NCBI GenBank assembly: GCA_036564195.1
Contig: DATCLA010000002.1
Location: forward strand, 1-13,690
DNA length: 13,690 bases
Source of the DNA: DATCLA01 sp036564195
GTDB taxonomy: Bacteria; Bacillota; UBA4882; UBA8346
Direction of reading: 5' to 3'
Shown here: positions 6,828-13,690 of the stretch, in pieces
How positions within the stretch are numbered: the stretch's first letter is position 1
Layout of the letters: every line of letters starts with the position of its first letter
Position numbers and translations under genes: made by a program
Notes under the pieces: model-generated
What the model saw: only the letters and a program-made list of their open reading frames with translations
Told to the model about the DNA's origin: nothing
Database searches by the model: none

Positions 6828-8819
6828 CTAATCATCAAAAATATGTTTAGTTGTATAGTCACGCCAGACATTTTCAAACCAACTATCAGCCTGCGGGATT
6901 GGCCGCACCGGTACCCAGATGGTCCGAAAAACCCCTTCGCCATAAGACACTTCAAGCACCCAGTTACGTAAGTCAATCTTTTCGGGGCGAAACCGCCAAT
7001 CAGACGGTAGTTTTTCCGATATTGCCGTACCTTTGTCGTCCAGCACCAGGTAAGAGCCACGGCTTCCCCCACCGGACTCCAGATAACTGTCAATACTGTG
7101 AAGTAACGCCAATTGAGTCAGGCACAGCTGCCGGTTTTGAAAATAAGTTAAAAGCTCGCCTGGGTTTTTCAACCTTACTCCACCGTTATCAAGCTTAACT
7201 AACTGCTCTTCCGCTTCGGTCAACGCCGCTTTAACCATAGCCGCAGAACGAATATGGGCAGCGGTTTGGGTCATCCGCTGCTGCAGACGCCGGCGAAAGG
7301 AGGTCAAATCATCTCCCGCCCCACCAAGATAAGATAGGGCTTGCATTACCTGACCCAATTTTTTAACGGCTGCAGCGGTAAACTGAGAATCATCAAAATG
7401 AGTATCCCGGTAACGCTGAGCGATATATTCCGCAGCCCGGTAACCGCCAACCTGCCCTGAGTTTAATGCTGCCCCTCCCGGCCGCAACACTCCATGGCTC
7501 CCGTTAACCTCACCGATGGGAAATAAATGACGCAGGTTCGACTCCCACCAAATATTCCCTTTAAGACCACCGTTATGGTGTTGGGCACAGACCGCAATTT
7601 CTAACGGTTCCCGAGTCAGGTCAATCCCATGTTGCCGGTAGAGGGTAAGTGCCATTGGATTCATCCGCTCCAACCGCTGCACCGGAGTAGCTAATAAAGC
7701 GTTACTGCGTTCCAGGTACTGAAATGCCTCCGGGTCCAAGTCTTCAAAGCGAAACTCCGTCAACCCGGAGTTACCTGAAGGATTACGGCGATAATCCAAG
7801 AATACCCTTCTTCCCTTGAGTACGGTCTCCTGATAAACCAAGAGATCAATTAGGGATGAACCATAATTTCTAAGCTTATGTGGGTCAAATGGCCATTGAT
7901 AACCCTTTAAAAAAATAGCGGTGGCCAATTTACCCAAGGAAGGAAAATACTCATTTAAAAACTCTCGGGCATCGGAACCATCAGCCGCGGTACTGAAATA
8001 ACAGGGAATTACCTGTTGATAAGTACCCGAAACATTCCACCGAAATTTAACCGATGCTATTCCAAACTGCCATTCCGTAAAATTAACAGCTGCCGCTCCG
8101 GCTTCAATAGCAATACCAGTGCTTCCCAAGTGATCCTCAGGGTAAACCGAAGCCTCAAAAAGCCCGCCCGGACCGCCGGTAGCCATCACAATATTTTCGG
8201 CTTGAAAGAGGACCAATGAGTCTCGCCCCTGATCCCGCTTAGTTTGATCAATGGCAACCGCCCCAATCACTTTAGTTTCATTACCCTTAGCAGTTAGTAA
8301 GGCAATTACTTCACAGTGATCAATGACCGGTACCTCCAGTTGGCCCAAGCGCTCCTTTAATTTCTCAAACATCTGCCGGGAAGTCCATGGTCCGGCGGAT
8401 GTTGCCCTTTGCCTGGGATCATGATCAGTCTTATAGCCGACATAACCTCCATATTTGTTATGGGGAAAAGGCACCCCCAAATTAACGAGATGAAAAAATT
8501 CCTGAGCTGATAATGTCGCTTCAATCAAGGCAAGATCGCCATGCATCGCGCCGCCGGAAGATAATGCCTGGGCCATCGCCACCACCGAATCAGCTTCCTC
8601 ACCGGACAGGGAAAGTTTATAATAAGTCTGCTTGTCTGAACCGGAATTGTTGGATACTCCGCCGCCTAAACGTTCGGTAACAATGAGTAGATCACTAACC
8701 CCAAATTCCCGCAAGTGACAGGCACAATTCAAAGCCGCGGCCCCGGACCCGATGATTAAAGTATGACACCGGTATTTAGGATATTGAATTCCCGCATATT
8801 CAAACCTTGTCTGTTCCAT
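6828..8819 (-). CDS. FAD-dependent oxidoreductase of the fumarate reductase/aspartate oxidase type
   Basis: From the preferred start the protein is 663 residues. A Rossmann FAD-binding motif, LIIGSGAAALNCA, lies at about 21-33. A segment GGGVSNNSGSD near 52-62 stands where related flavoproteins carry the histidine that anchors FAD. Later come QHHNGGL, the counterpart of the H-x-GGI substrate loop, and GEVNGSHGVLRPGGAALNSG, the C-terminal FAD contact. These place it with fumarate reductase, succinate dehydrogenase and L-aspartate oxidase flavoproteins, but it is not a close match to any of them. No signal peptide or heme site is seen, so it is likely soluble. ATG 8819 is chosen for its upstream GGGGG seven to eight bases away; a GTG at 8852 in the same frame lacks a good site. 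It lies 64 bases after the alcohol dehydrogenase, suggesting a two-enzyme oxidation pathway. The substrate is unknown. Confidence 0.8.
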   Translation of the reverse strand: MEQTRFEYAGIQYPKYRCHTLIIGSGAAALNCACHLREFGVSDLLIVTERLGGGVSNNSGSDKQTYYKLSLSGEEADSVVAMAQALSSGGAMHGDLALIEATLSAQEFFHLVNLGVPFPHNKYGGYVGYKTDHDPRQRATSAGPWTSRQMFEKLKERLGQLEVPVIDHCEVIALLTAKGNETKVIGAVAIDQTKRDQGRDSLVLFQAENIVMATGGPGGLFEASVYPEDHLGSTGIAIEAGAAAVNFTEWQFGIASVKFRWNVSGTYQQVIPCYFSTAADGSDAREFLNEYFPSLGKLATAIFLKGYQWPFDPHKLRNYGSSLIDLLVYQETVLKGRRVFLDYRRNPSGNSGLTEFRFEDLDPEAFQYLERSNALLATPVQRLERMNPMALTLYRQHGIDLTREPLEIAVCAQHHNGGLKGNIWWESNLRHLFPIGEVNGSHGVLRPGGAALNSGQVGGYRAAEYIAQRYRDTHFDDSQFTAAAVKKLGQVMQALSYLGGAGDDLTSFRRRLQQRMTQTAAHIRSAAMVKAALTEAEEQLVKLDNGGVRLKNPGELLTYFQNRQLCLTQLALLHSIDSYLESGGGSRGSYLVLDDKGTAISEKLPSDWRFRPEKIDLRNWVLEVSYGEGVFRTIWVPVRPIPQADSWFENVWRDYTTKHIFDD

Positions 8820-8883
8820 GCAATCAACCCCCGTTTCTGGTTGCTCCGGCACTTTGGCACTTCGGTTCCAAGATTGGATAATT

Positions 8884-10005
8884 TCATTGTTCGATAAATT
8901 TTGAATTATCGTCCGGAATTAATACCACTTTAATAGCTTCTTTCTGTTCCAGTACCTGTAGGGCCTCATTAACCCGGCTCAAGGGGAAACGATGCGTGAC
9001 TAATCGCGCAAACAGCTCTGGCTTAGCCAGCACCATCTGGATTGCCCGGTAAACGTGGGTGGTATCACTAACCCAGACTCCTTGCAAATGCAGGTTTCGT
9101 TTGGTTAAATTATATCCGTCAAACGGAAATACTCCGGCGGGCTGACTCATGCCGATACTTAATACAGTCCCGCCGCTCCGGGCAATTTCGATCGCTTCCT
9201 GCAGACCCGCTACCGAACCGGAAGTTTCTAATACCAAATCGGCGCCCCGGCCGGAAGTTATTTGCATGATCAGTTCGCGCCGCTCCTCAACAGTCTGTTC
9301 TTTGCGGTTTAAGATTAAGCTGGCTCCTAATTCCCGTCCCATCTGGAGGCGTTGTGGTGAACCGCCGGAAAGGATCACTTGACTGGCTCCATAAGCCCTG
9401 GCGAAAGCCACCGCAAATAATCCTACCGGTCCGGGGCCGATTACCGCCACTGTATCACCTGGTTCCGGCCGACTGATATCAAAGCCGTGAGCAGCGGTTG
9501 CCCCGGAACAGGACGCCGCTACCAAAACGGCGGGGTCAATCGGAGCAGTAATTTTAAATATATCAGTCCTTTTCCGTAAAATAATATGATCAGCATAACA
9601 GCCGTTTAGAAAGGGCGCTTCATCCGCAGAACAATTAATCCCGGGGACAATACGTTTGGCACACAGAGCCGGTTTTTTCAAGACCTGACAATAAAAACAT
9701 TCGCCGCAGGATACGCCCCGATTCCAAATGATCAGGTCGCCCGCATGTAAAGCTGTTCCATCGACTGTCCGTTTGGGCCCGTTAAGGTCCTGAATAACCC
9801 CTACGCCCTCGTGACCTAAGATCATCGGCAGACGTAAGCGCGGATCCTCGCCCTTAAACATATGGAGATCACTGCCACAGACCCCACTGGCGGTTAAACG
9901 TACCAATACCTCTCCTGGGGCTAAAGCCGGAATCTCAATTTCCTTTCTTACCAGCGGTTTCAAATATTCTTCCAATAAATATGCTGTTGCTTTCAAATCG
10001 ATCAC
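8884..10005 (-). CDS. Zinc-dependent alcohol dehydrogenase (medium-chain family)
   Basis: The 373-residue protein should oxidise an alcohol or polyol with NAD(P). Catalytic zinc ligands are C43 (GVCGSDLH) with H65-E66 (GHEG) and probably C166. The structural zinc site has four cysteines, C100, C103, C106 and C115; the last gap is 8 residues instead of the common 7, as in some phosphonate- or polyol-linked relatives. The nucleotide-binding fold begins with GPGPVG at 190-195, followed by LSGGSPQRL, with no acidic residue after the second strand, which may favour NADP. The start is uncertain: GTG 10005 has AGGGG only two bases away, and TTG 9996 is better spaced. The frame stays open upstream to a TGA at 10101-10099 and joins a broken LacI-type fragment. 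It is the first gene of an operon with the flavoprotein. Confidence 0.88.
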   Translation of the reverse strand: MIDLKATAYLLEEYLKPLVRKEIEIPALAPGEVLVRLTASGVCGSDLHMFKGEDPRLRLPMILGHEGVGVIQDLNGPKRTVDGTALHAGDLIIWNRGVSCGECFYCQVLKKPALCAKRIVPGINCSADEAPFLNGCYADHIILRKRTDIFKITAPIDPAVLVAASCSGATAAHGFDISRPEPGDTVAVIGPGPVGLFAVAFARAYGASQVILSGGSPQRLQMGRELGASLILNRKEQTVEERRELIMQITSGRGADLVLETSGSVAGLQEAIEIARSGGTVLSIGMSQPAGVFPFDGYNLTKRNLHLQGVWVSDTTHVYRAIQMVLAKPELFARLVTHRFPLSRVNEALQVLEQKEAIKVVLIPDDNSKFIEQ

Positions 10006-10047
10006 ATCCCCTGTCTTGATATGTACCTGTCCATAGATTTCGATTAA

Positions 10048-10170
10048 ATTCGATGCTGGTTCAAATCCCCTTTTGGTTTCAAGGCCGACAATTAGCTTTC
10101 AGCTAAAAACCGTGCTGGTCGAAACACCGACCCTTGCGGTGACTGTCCTAATTGCGATTCTGCTATCCAC
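10048..10170 (-). pseudogene. Broken N-terminus of a LacI/GalR-family regulator
   Basis: A GTG at 10170 with an excellent ribosome binding site (GAGGAG, 5 bases away) opens a frame reading VDSRIAIRTVTARVGVS, then TSTVFS, then TGA at 10101-10099. The spacing I-R-x-V-x(4)-G-V-S-x-S-T-V is that of the LacI-family DNA-binding helices. After the stop, the same frame reads KLIVGLETKR then GFEPASN, like the later part of such a domain (S-x-E-T-R ... LGY-x-P) with about ten residues missing. No ligand-binding domain follows; the frame runs on into the alcohol dehydrogenase. This looks like a regulator destroyed by a nonsense change and deletions. The alternative, a 23-codon leader peptide, is less likely given the motif. 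Confidence 0.6.
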
Positions 10171-10195
10171 TAAAACTCCTCAAAAGTTTACACAA

Positions 10196-10241
10196 AGGTT
10201 GAACAGCCATTTTCACAAGAAAATTCGCTACTTTTCAACCT
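10196..10241. repeat. Nested inverted repeat around a possible promoter
   Basis: AGGTTGAA (10196-10203) and TTCAACCT (10234-10241) are perfect inverted copies. Between them is a second perfect pair, ATTTTC (10209-10214) and GAAAAT (10219-10224), around a 4-base loop. No T tract follows on either strand, so it is not a typical terminator. On the minus strand TTGAAA (10233-10238) and GAAAAT (10209-10214), 18 bases apart, resemble a promoter for the LacI remnant and dehydrogenase operon, so the arms may mark an operator. Confidence 0.45.
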
Positions 10242-10268
10242 AACCCTGCAATGCTTCTAATGATTTTT

Positions 10269-10288
10269 AGTTTCAGCATGCCGAAACT
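10269..10288. promoter_or_regulatory. 20-bp palindrome, candidate operator
   Basis: AGTTTC-A-GCATGC-C-GAAACT is symmetric at every position except one pair (10275/10282). It lies between the HU gene and the minus-strand dehydrogenase operon, 123 bases before the HU start. The length and symmetry fit the binding site of a dimeric repressor. It lacks the central CG usual for LacI-family operators, so the lost regulator is not an obvious owner. It could serve either direction. Confidence 0.45.
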
Positions 10289-10410
10289 TAAAGGAGATTT
10301 TATAGGGTCTGATGAATATTATGATTGCTTTTTTCATTAAATAAAAGAGCAGCCAGGATTAGTTAAACCCAATCCGGAAATAATTAGAACGGAGGTGAAT
10401 TCCCAAGGCC

Positions 10411-10692
10411 ATGACTAAAACCGAACTCATTGATAAAGTTGCTGAAGAAAGCGGCTTAACCAAAAAAGACTCCGGCAAAATAATCGACGCATTTTTCGAT
10501 ACGATGACCGAGGCCTTATCCGCCGGAGACAAGATCCAACTGGTGGGGTTTGGCAGTTTTGAAATCCGCACCCGAGAAGCACGTAAAGGGCGCAATCCCC
10601 AGACCGGCGCTACAATCGAAATCGCCGCGGCAACCGTCCCGGTTTTTAAACCCGGAAAAGCTTTAAAAGAAGCTGTGGATCAAAGGCCGTAA
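10411..10692 (+). CDS. hup: DNA-binding protein HU
   Basis: A small dimeric nucleoid protein that binds and bends DNA with little sequence preference. The 93 residues match the HU family throughout: start MTKTELIDKVAEESGLTKKD, the dimer core LVGFGSFEIR at 44-53, the DNA-wrapping arm ARKGRNPQTGATIEI at 57-71 with the intercalating proline P63, and the ending VFKPGKALKEAV. The only plus-strand gene here, it is monocistronic and ends in a strong terminator. The ribosome binding sequence GGAGGTGA (10392-10399) is near-perfect but sits about 11 bases before the ATG, further than usual; no better in-frame start exists. A clear -10/-35 pair was not found; TATTAT at 10317-10322 is the best -10 candidate. 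It is HU rather than IHF because of its context in a Bacillota genome and its arm sequence. Confidence 0.95.
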   Translation: MTKTELIDKVAEESGLTKKDSGKIIDAFFDTMTEALSAGDKIQLVGFGSFEIRTREARKGRNPQTGATIEIAAATVPVFKPGKALKEAVDQRP

Positions 10693-10696
10693 TACC

Positions 10697-10733
10697 AAAA
10701 GAAGCTTCCGGAAGGTCCGGAGCTTCTTTTTTT
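10697..10733. terminator. Bidirectional terminator between HU and the chemoreceptor
   Basis: A 13-bp stem with a single bulged T (arms 10699-10712 and 10716-10728, loop AGG) is followed by seven or more T on the plus strand. The mirrored AAAA at 10697-10700 provides a short T tract on the minus strand. It ends HU transcription and, from the other side, the chemoreceptor gene that stops at 10760. Confidence 0.9.
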
Positions 10734-10759
10734 AGAATATTATCTAACTCCTAAGTCTT

Positions 10760-13564
10760 TTAATATTTTGTAGGCATCAACCGGTTGCCTTGGGGCAGAA
10801 CCCCTAAATTCCGTTTGCCTTCGGCAATAGACCGTTCCCGTTCTTTGGTGTAGAGCAATGCTTTAGCCCCCGGTTCCTCTTTCAAACGGAATCTGCCCAC
10901 GAGCCGACGGAGATTTTCCGCCTGCGCCGCCAGTTCTTCACTGGAAGAAGCGCTTTCCTCGGCAGTTGCTGTATTGGTCTGAGTAACTTGGGCCACTTGG
11001 CTGACGCCTTGATTAATCTGGTTAATCCCGGCAGCCTGTTCACTGGAGGCCTTGTCAATACTCTCCACCAAGTCAACTACGGTAGTTACATCGGTAACGA
11101 TTTTACTCAAGGCTGCCGCTGTCTGATTGGCGATCCGGCTGCCATCTTCAGTTTGCCGCAATGAACCTTCAATTAATTCTGCTGTCTCTTTAGCTGCCTG
11201 GGCGCTACGCCCCGCCAAGTTACGGACTTCTTCGGCAACCACCGCAAAGCCTTTGCCGTATTGACCGGCCCGGGCCGCTTCCACCGCAGCGTTGAGCGCA
11301 AGAATATTCGTTTGAAAGGCAATCTCATCAATTACTTTGATAATCTTGGCAATATTGCCGGCCGATTCATTAATCTGGTGCATCGCCTGTAACATCTCTT
11401 GCATCTGAGCATTACCCAGACCGGCGCTTTGTTTGGCGGTTTTGGCCAATTCCGCGGCTTTCTGGGCCTGCAAGGCATTTTGTTTAATCTGATTAGTAAT
11501 CATCGTGGTCGAAGCGGATAACTCTTGAACCGTAGCTGCTTGCTCGCTGGCGCCTTGCGATAATGTCTGGCTGCCTGCTGATAACTGCCGGGAGGCCGAA
11601 GCCACTTGTTCAGCTGCTGTATTAATTTCCCCCAAAATCTGGTTAAATGTATCAACCGTAGCATTCAACGCACCCTGAATCCGGGCATAATCGCCTCGAT
11701 AAAGCCCATCCATGGTCCGTCCCAAATCTCCTTGAGCCATCGCTTCCAAAACCGTCATTGCTTCCACAATCGGCTGGCTCATTCCATCTAAGGCGGCATT
11801 CATTCCCAGGATAATATTTTGATATTTCCCGGTCAATTTTTCGGCGTCACCTCTAACCTCCAGCCTTCCTTCCGCAGCAGCCTGAGCTACCAATTCCGCC
11901 CCATCGATCAAGTCCTGAATTGCTTGCATCATTGCAATGGCCGCCGGTACCAGTTGGTCATTGTCAGATTGTTTGCCGTTGGCCCGGAGCTCTTCCAACT
12001 GACTGATGTCACCCTGGGAAACTTGGATAAAGATTTTCTCGACACTTAAAAGTCTGGTTCTGACCAAATTGATCTGTTCGGCAAACTCCTTTAACATCCC
12101 TTGATAATTCCCGGTCATTGCTACAGTATAATCATTGACTGCCATCTTACCCAGCACCTCTCGGGCCTCGGTTAATGGCGCGACAATTGCGTCCATGGTG
12201 GCGTTCAGTCCCCGAATCACCTGGCGGTATTCCCCGTTGAACTGATCCAGGTCGCTCCGGACGTTTAATGCTCCGGCAGTTGCCGCCTCCGACAGACGCA
12301 AGGATTCACTTACTAACGCTCTTAATCCTGTAATGCAAGCATTTAGACTGTCTTTTATCTGGTTAAAATCACCTCTGAATTCTTCGGTAACCATTTCGGG
12401 AATATCACCCCGCCCGATCCGCTCCAGATAGTCGGAAGCTGCCCGTAAGGGGTTGACTACTGCATCCAGCGTATCATTAACGCCGGCAATCAACTGCTGA
12501 TATTCTCCGGTAAACTTGGAGGTATCCCCGCGCTCTCCCAACTGCCCTGCGCTGGCGGCATCGGTCAACTTACGAATCTCCGCAGCCAATTCCCGTAATG
12601 TCGTAATCACCACCATCATACTTTTGGCAAGCAGATCGTTTTCGGATTTGACATTTACTGCGACATCTAAGTTTCCGGCGGCAATTTGTTCCGCCGCTTT
12701 TGCATGTTCCCGAATGAAGTCTACCATTTTCACAAAAGCGTTGGTAAGGATTGCGGTCTCATCTTTACCATTAACTGTGGAAATCGCCACGGTGACATCA
12801 CCGGCCGCCACTTTCTGTGCAGCGTCAGTCAGCCTCCGCATGGGTTTACTAATCGTCCGCGCTATCAATAGTCCTAACCCCACGGCAATGACCATCCCCG
12901 CGCCAACCAACGCCAACATCAATCTGATGGTATTCAGAGCAGTAGTATTATTAGTTTTTGTAAGTTCCGAGGCATTATAATCAAGGATGTTAAAGAGCAT
13001 GGTGATTCGGCTACTGATTAATTCAGCTGTCACCTTGTGACCCTCCGTCAGCCAACGGTTAGCTTCCGAAATTTGGTCGGAGTTACATAAATCAAAAATA
13101 ATTTCTTCTTCTCTCCAATAGTTTTCAACGGCTCCCTTTAGGCCTTCTATATCAATATTGGCACCGCTTTTAATTAAATCATCGATTATTTTGTTTATTT
13201 TTGCATACGTTATCTTGAGCTGGGACTCATACGAAGCTCTATTTTCCGGGTCGTTTACATATTCGTAGGTAGTAGAATCCATCGACTGAATATATTGGGT
13301 AATTTTGGGGAGCATTCCCAAGCCCACGACAACTTTCTTATATACATCTTGTTGCGCTTGATTGATTCGGTAAATGTTATAGGTTCCAACCAACCCAATT
13401 ACCCCGGCAATCAACGCTACAGTTATAAATCCCAGAATTAACTTAATGCCGATTTTTAAATTACCAAAAAATTTAATCGGAATAATCCGCCCTAACCATC
13501 CCAATTTTCGCCAAAAATTCAGGCTCCACTTGAATTTTAACTTGTTGAAAATTTTGATTTTCAT
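10760..13564 (-). CDS. Methyl-accepting chemotaxis protein with multiple HAMP-like modules
   Basis: A 934-residue inner-membrane chemoreceptor. After a basic, aromatic N-terminal tail come TM1 (about 40-64), a mostly helical extracellular sensor (about 66-212), TM2 (about 213-235) and a HAMP domain (about 233-287, ISKPMRRLTDAAQKVAAGDV). Three related segments follow at about 328-390, 416-481 and 552-618, each with the pattern G-x-Y...G-x-N-x-x-x-D...P, linked by shorter copies: a poly-HAMP arrangement. The signalling domain covers about 637-887; its tip at 747-767 carries FQTNILALNAAVEAARAG, which contacts CheA and CheW. No C-terminal CheR-docking pentapeptide is seen. The ATG at 13564 is chosen for GGAGG 7 bases upstream; the frame extends to a TTG at 13633 with no such site. 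It is larger than most receptors, and no chemotaxis genes adjoin it. The ligand is unknown. Confidence 0.92.
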   Translation of the reverse strand: MKIKIFNKLKFKWSLNFWRKLGWLGRIIPIKFFGNLKIGIKLILGFITVALIAGVIGLVGTYNIYRINQAQQDVYKKVVVGLGMLPKITQYIQSMDSTTYEYVNDPENRASYESQLKITYAKINKIIDDLIKSGANIDIEGLKGAVENYWREEEIIFDLCNSDQISEANRWLTEGHKVTAELISSRITMLFNILDYNASELTKTNNTTALNTIRLMLALVGAGMVIAVGLGLLIARTISKPMRRLTDAAQKVAAGDVTVAISTVNGKDETAILTNAFVKMVDFIREHAKAAEQIAAGNLDVAVNVKSENDLLAKSMMVVITTLRELAAEIRKLTDAASAGQLGERGDTSKFTGEYQQLIAGVNDTLDAVVNPLRAASDYLERIGRGDIPEMVTEEFRGDFNQIKDSLNACITGLRALVSESLRLSEAATAGALNVRSDLDQFNGEYRQVIRGLNATMDAIVAPLTEAREVLGKMAVNDYTVAMTGNYQGMLKEFAEQINLVRTRLLSVEKIFIQVSQGDISQLEELRANGKQSDNDQLVPAAIAMMQAIQDLIDGAELVAQAAAEGRLEVRGDAEKLTGKYQNIILGMNAALDGMSQPIVEAMTVLEAMAQGDLGRTMDGLYRGDYARIQGALNATVDTFNQILGEINTAAEQVASASRQLSAGSQTLSQGASEQAATVQELSASTTMITNQIKQNALQAQKAAELAKTAKQSAGLGNAQMQEMLQAMHQINESAGNIAKIIKVIDEIAFQTNILALNAAVEAARAGQYGKGFAVVAEEVRNLAGRSAQAAKETAELIEGSLRQTEDGSRIANQTAAALSKIVTDVTTVVDLVESIDKASSEQAAGINQINQGVSQVAQVTQTNTATAEESASSSEELAAQAENLRRLVGRFRLKEEPGAKALLYTKERERSIAEGKRNLGVLPQGNRLMPTKY

Positions 13565-13690
13565 AGTATAACCTCCGTGCATTCCATTGTTTTCTTTTTG
13601 CTTTGGTGTCGGCTTATGAAACAATTTGTACAAAAACTAACTTAACCAAAATTAAAGAATTGAATAACAATAAAATTTAGTTATACATTT
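13565..13690. other. AT-rich upstream region of the chemoreceptor gene
   Basis: This stretch carries the chemoreceptor's ribosome binding site near 13572-13576 and is otherwise AT-rich. No convincing sigma-A or sigma-28 promoter and no second gene are visible before the window ends. Confidence 0.5.

Noticed and set aside
8820..8852. GTG start giving 11 extra residues on the flavoprotein
   Set aside because: It lacks a well-placed ribosome binding site, while ATG 8819 has a G-rich site at a good distance.
10058..10068. GGTTCAAATCC, identical to a tRNA T-loop consensus
   Set aside because: The flanking bases do not form the 5-bp T stem and no acceptor, D or anticodon arm can be built; it falls in the LacI remnant.
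10306..10346. Ten-codon plus-strand ORF (MNIMIAFFIK) before HU
   Set aside because: The GGAG upstream is too far (about 18 bases) and the peptide is too short to support as a gene.
13606..13613. GCCGACAC, resembling the sigma-28 -10 box of motility genes, before the chemoreceptor
   Set aside because: Six of eight bases match GCCGATAA, but no TAAA box lies at the required distance upstream.

Overview
The window reads as chromosomal DNA of an anaerobic, low-to-mid GC Bacillota (Clostridia-like). The clues are strong GGAGG-type ribosome binding sites, a consensus sigma-A promoter, U-tract terminators, a Gram-positive-type nicotinate phosphoribosyltransferase, a Bacillus-like HU protein and a dipeptide epimerase whose catalytic positions nearly match those of the Bacillus subtilis enzyme. 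This placement is inferred from the sequence alone; no species can be named. Every protein gene except HU lies on the minus strand, so transcription mostly runs right to left.

Right part (10411-13690): a large poly-module methyl-accepting chemotaxis protein (minus) and the nucleoid protein HU (plus) converge on one bidirectional terminator at 10697-10733. The 405-bp gap between HU and the next gene (10006-10410) holds a 20-bp dyad, a nested inverted repeat around a possible promoter, and the broken start of a LacI/GalR-type regulator.

Middle part (6144-10005): a minus-strand operon of a zinc alcohol dehydrogenase, a fumarate-reductase-like FAD oxidoreductase and a small helix-turn-helix protein, closed by a perfect-stem terminator at 6144-6170. 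The LacI remnant sits just upstream, in the dehydrogenase frame. This suggests the operon once had a sugar-type regulator that was lost by deletion. Next comes a free-standing DUF4139 protein (4803-6092) with its own promoter next to the preceding terminator.

Left part (1-4739): an NAD salvage cluster. A consensus promoter (TTGACA-17-TAAAAT) drives a nicotinamidase-like hydrolase and nicotinate phosphoribosyltransferase, which together turn nicotinamide into nicotinate mononucleotide. After a 174-bp gap come an NrtR-type Nudix/winged-helix protein, the likely NAD-metabolism regulator, and an L-Ala-D/L-Glu epimerase for murein peptide recycling, separated by one base. A possible small membrane ORF and the first 38 codons of an unidentified gene run off the left edge.

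The clearest oddities are the decayed LacI helix-turn-helix fused in frame upstream of the dehydrogenase, the uncharacterised dehydrogenase/flavoprotein/HTH operon, the NrtR-like protein with a nearly intact Nudix box paired with a peptidoglycan-recycling enzyme, and a strong excess of the tetranucleotide CCGG. I see no CRISPR array, insertion sequence, rRNA or tRNA.
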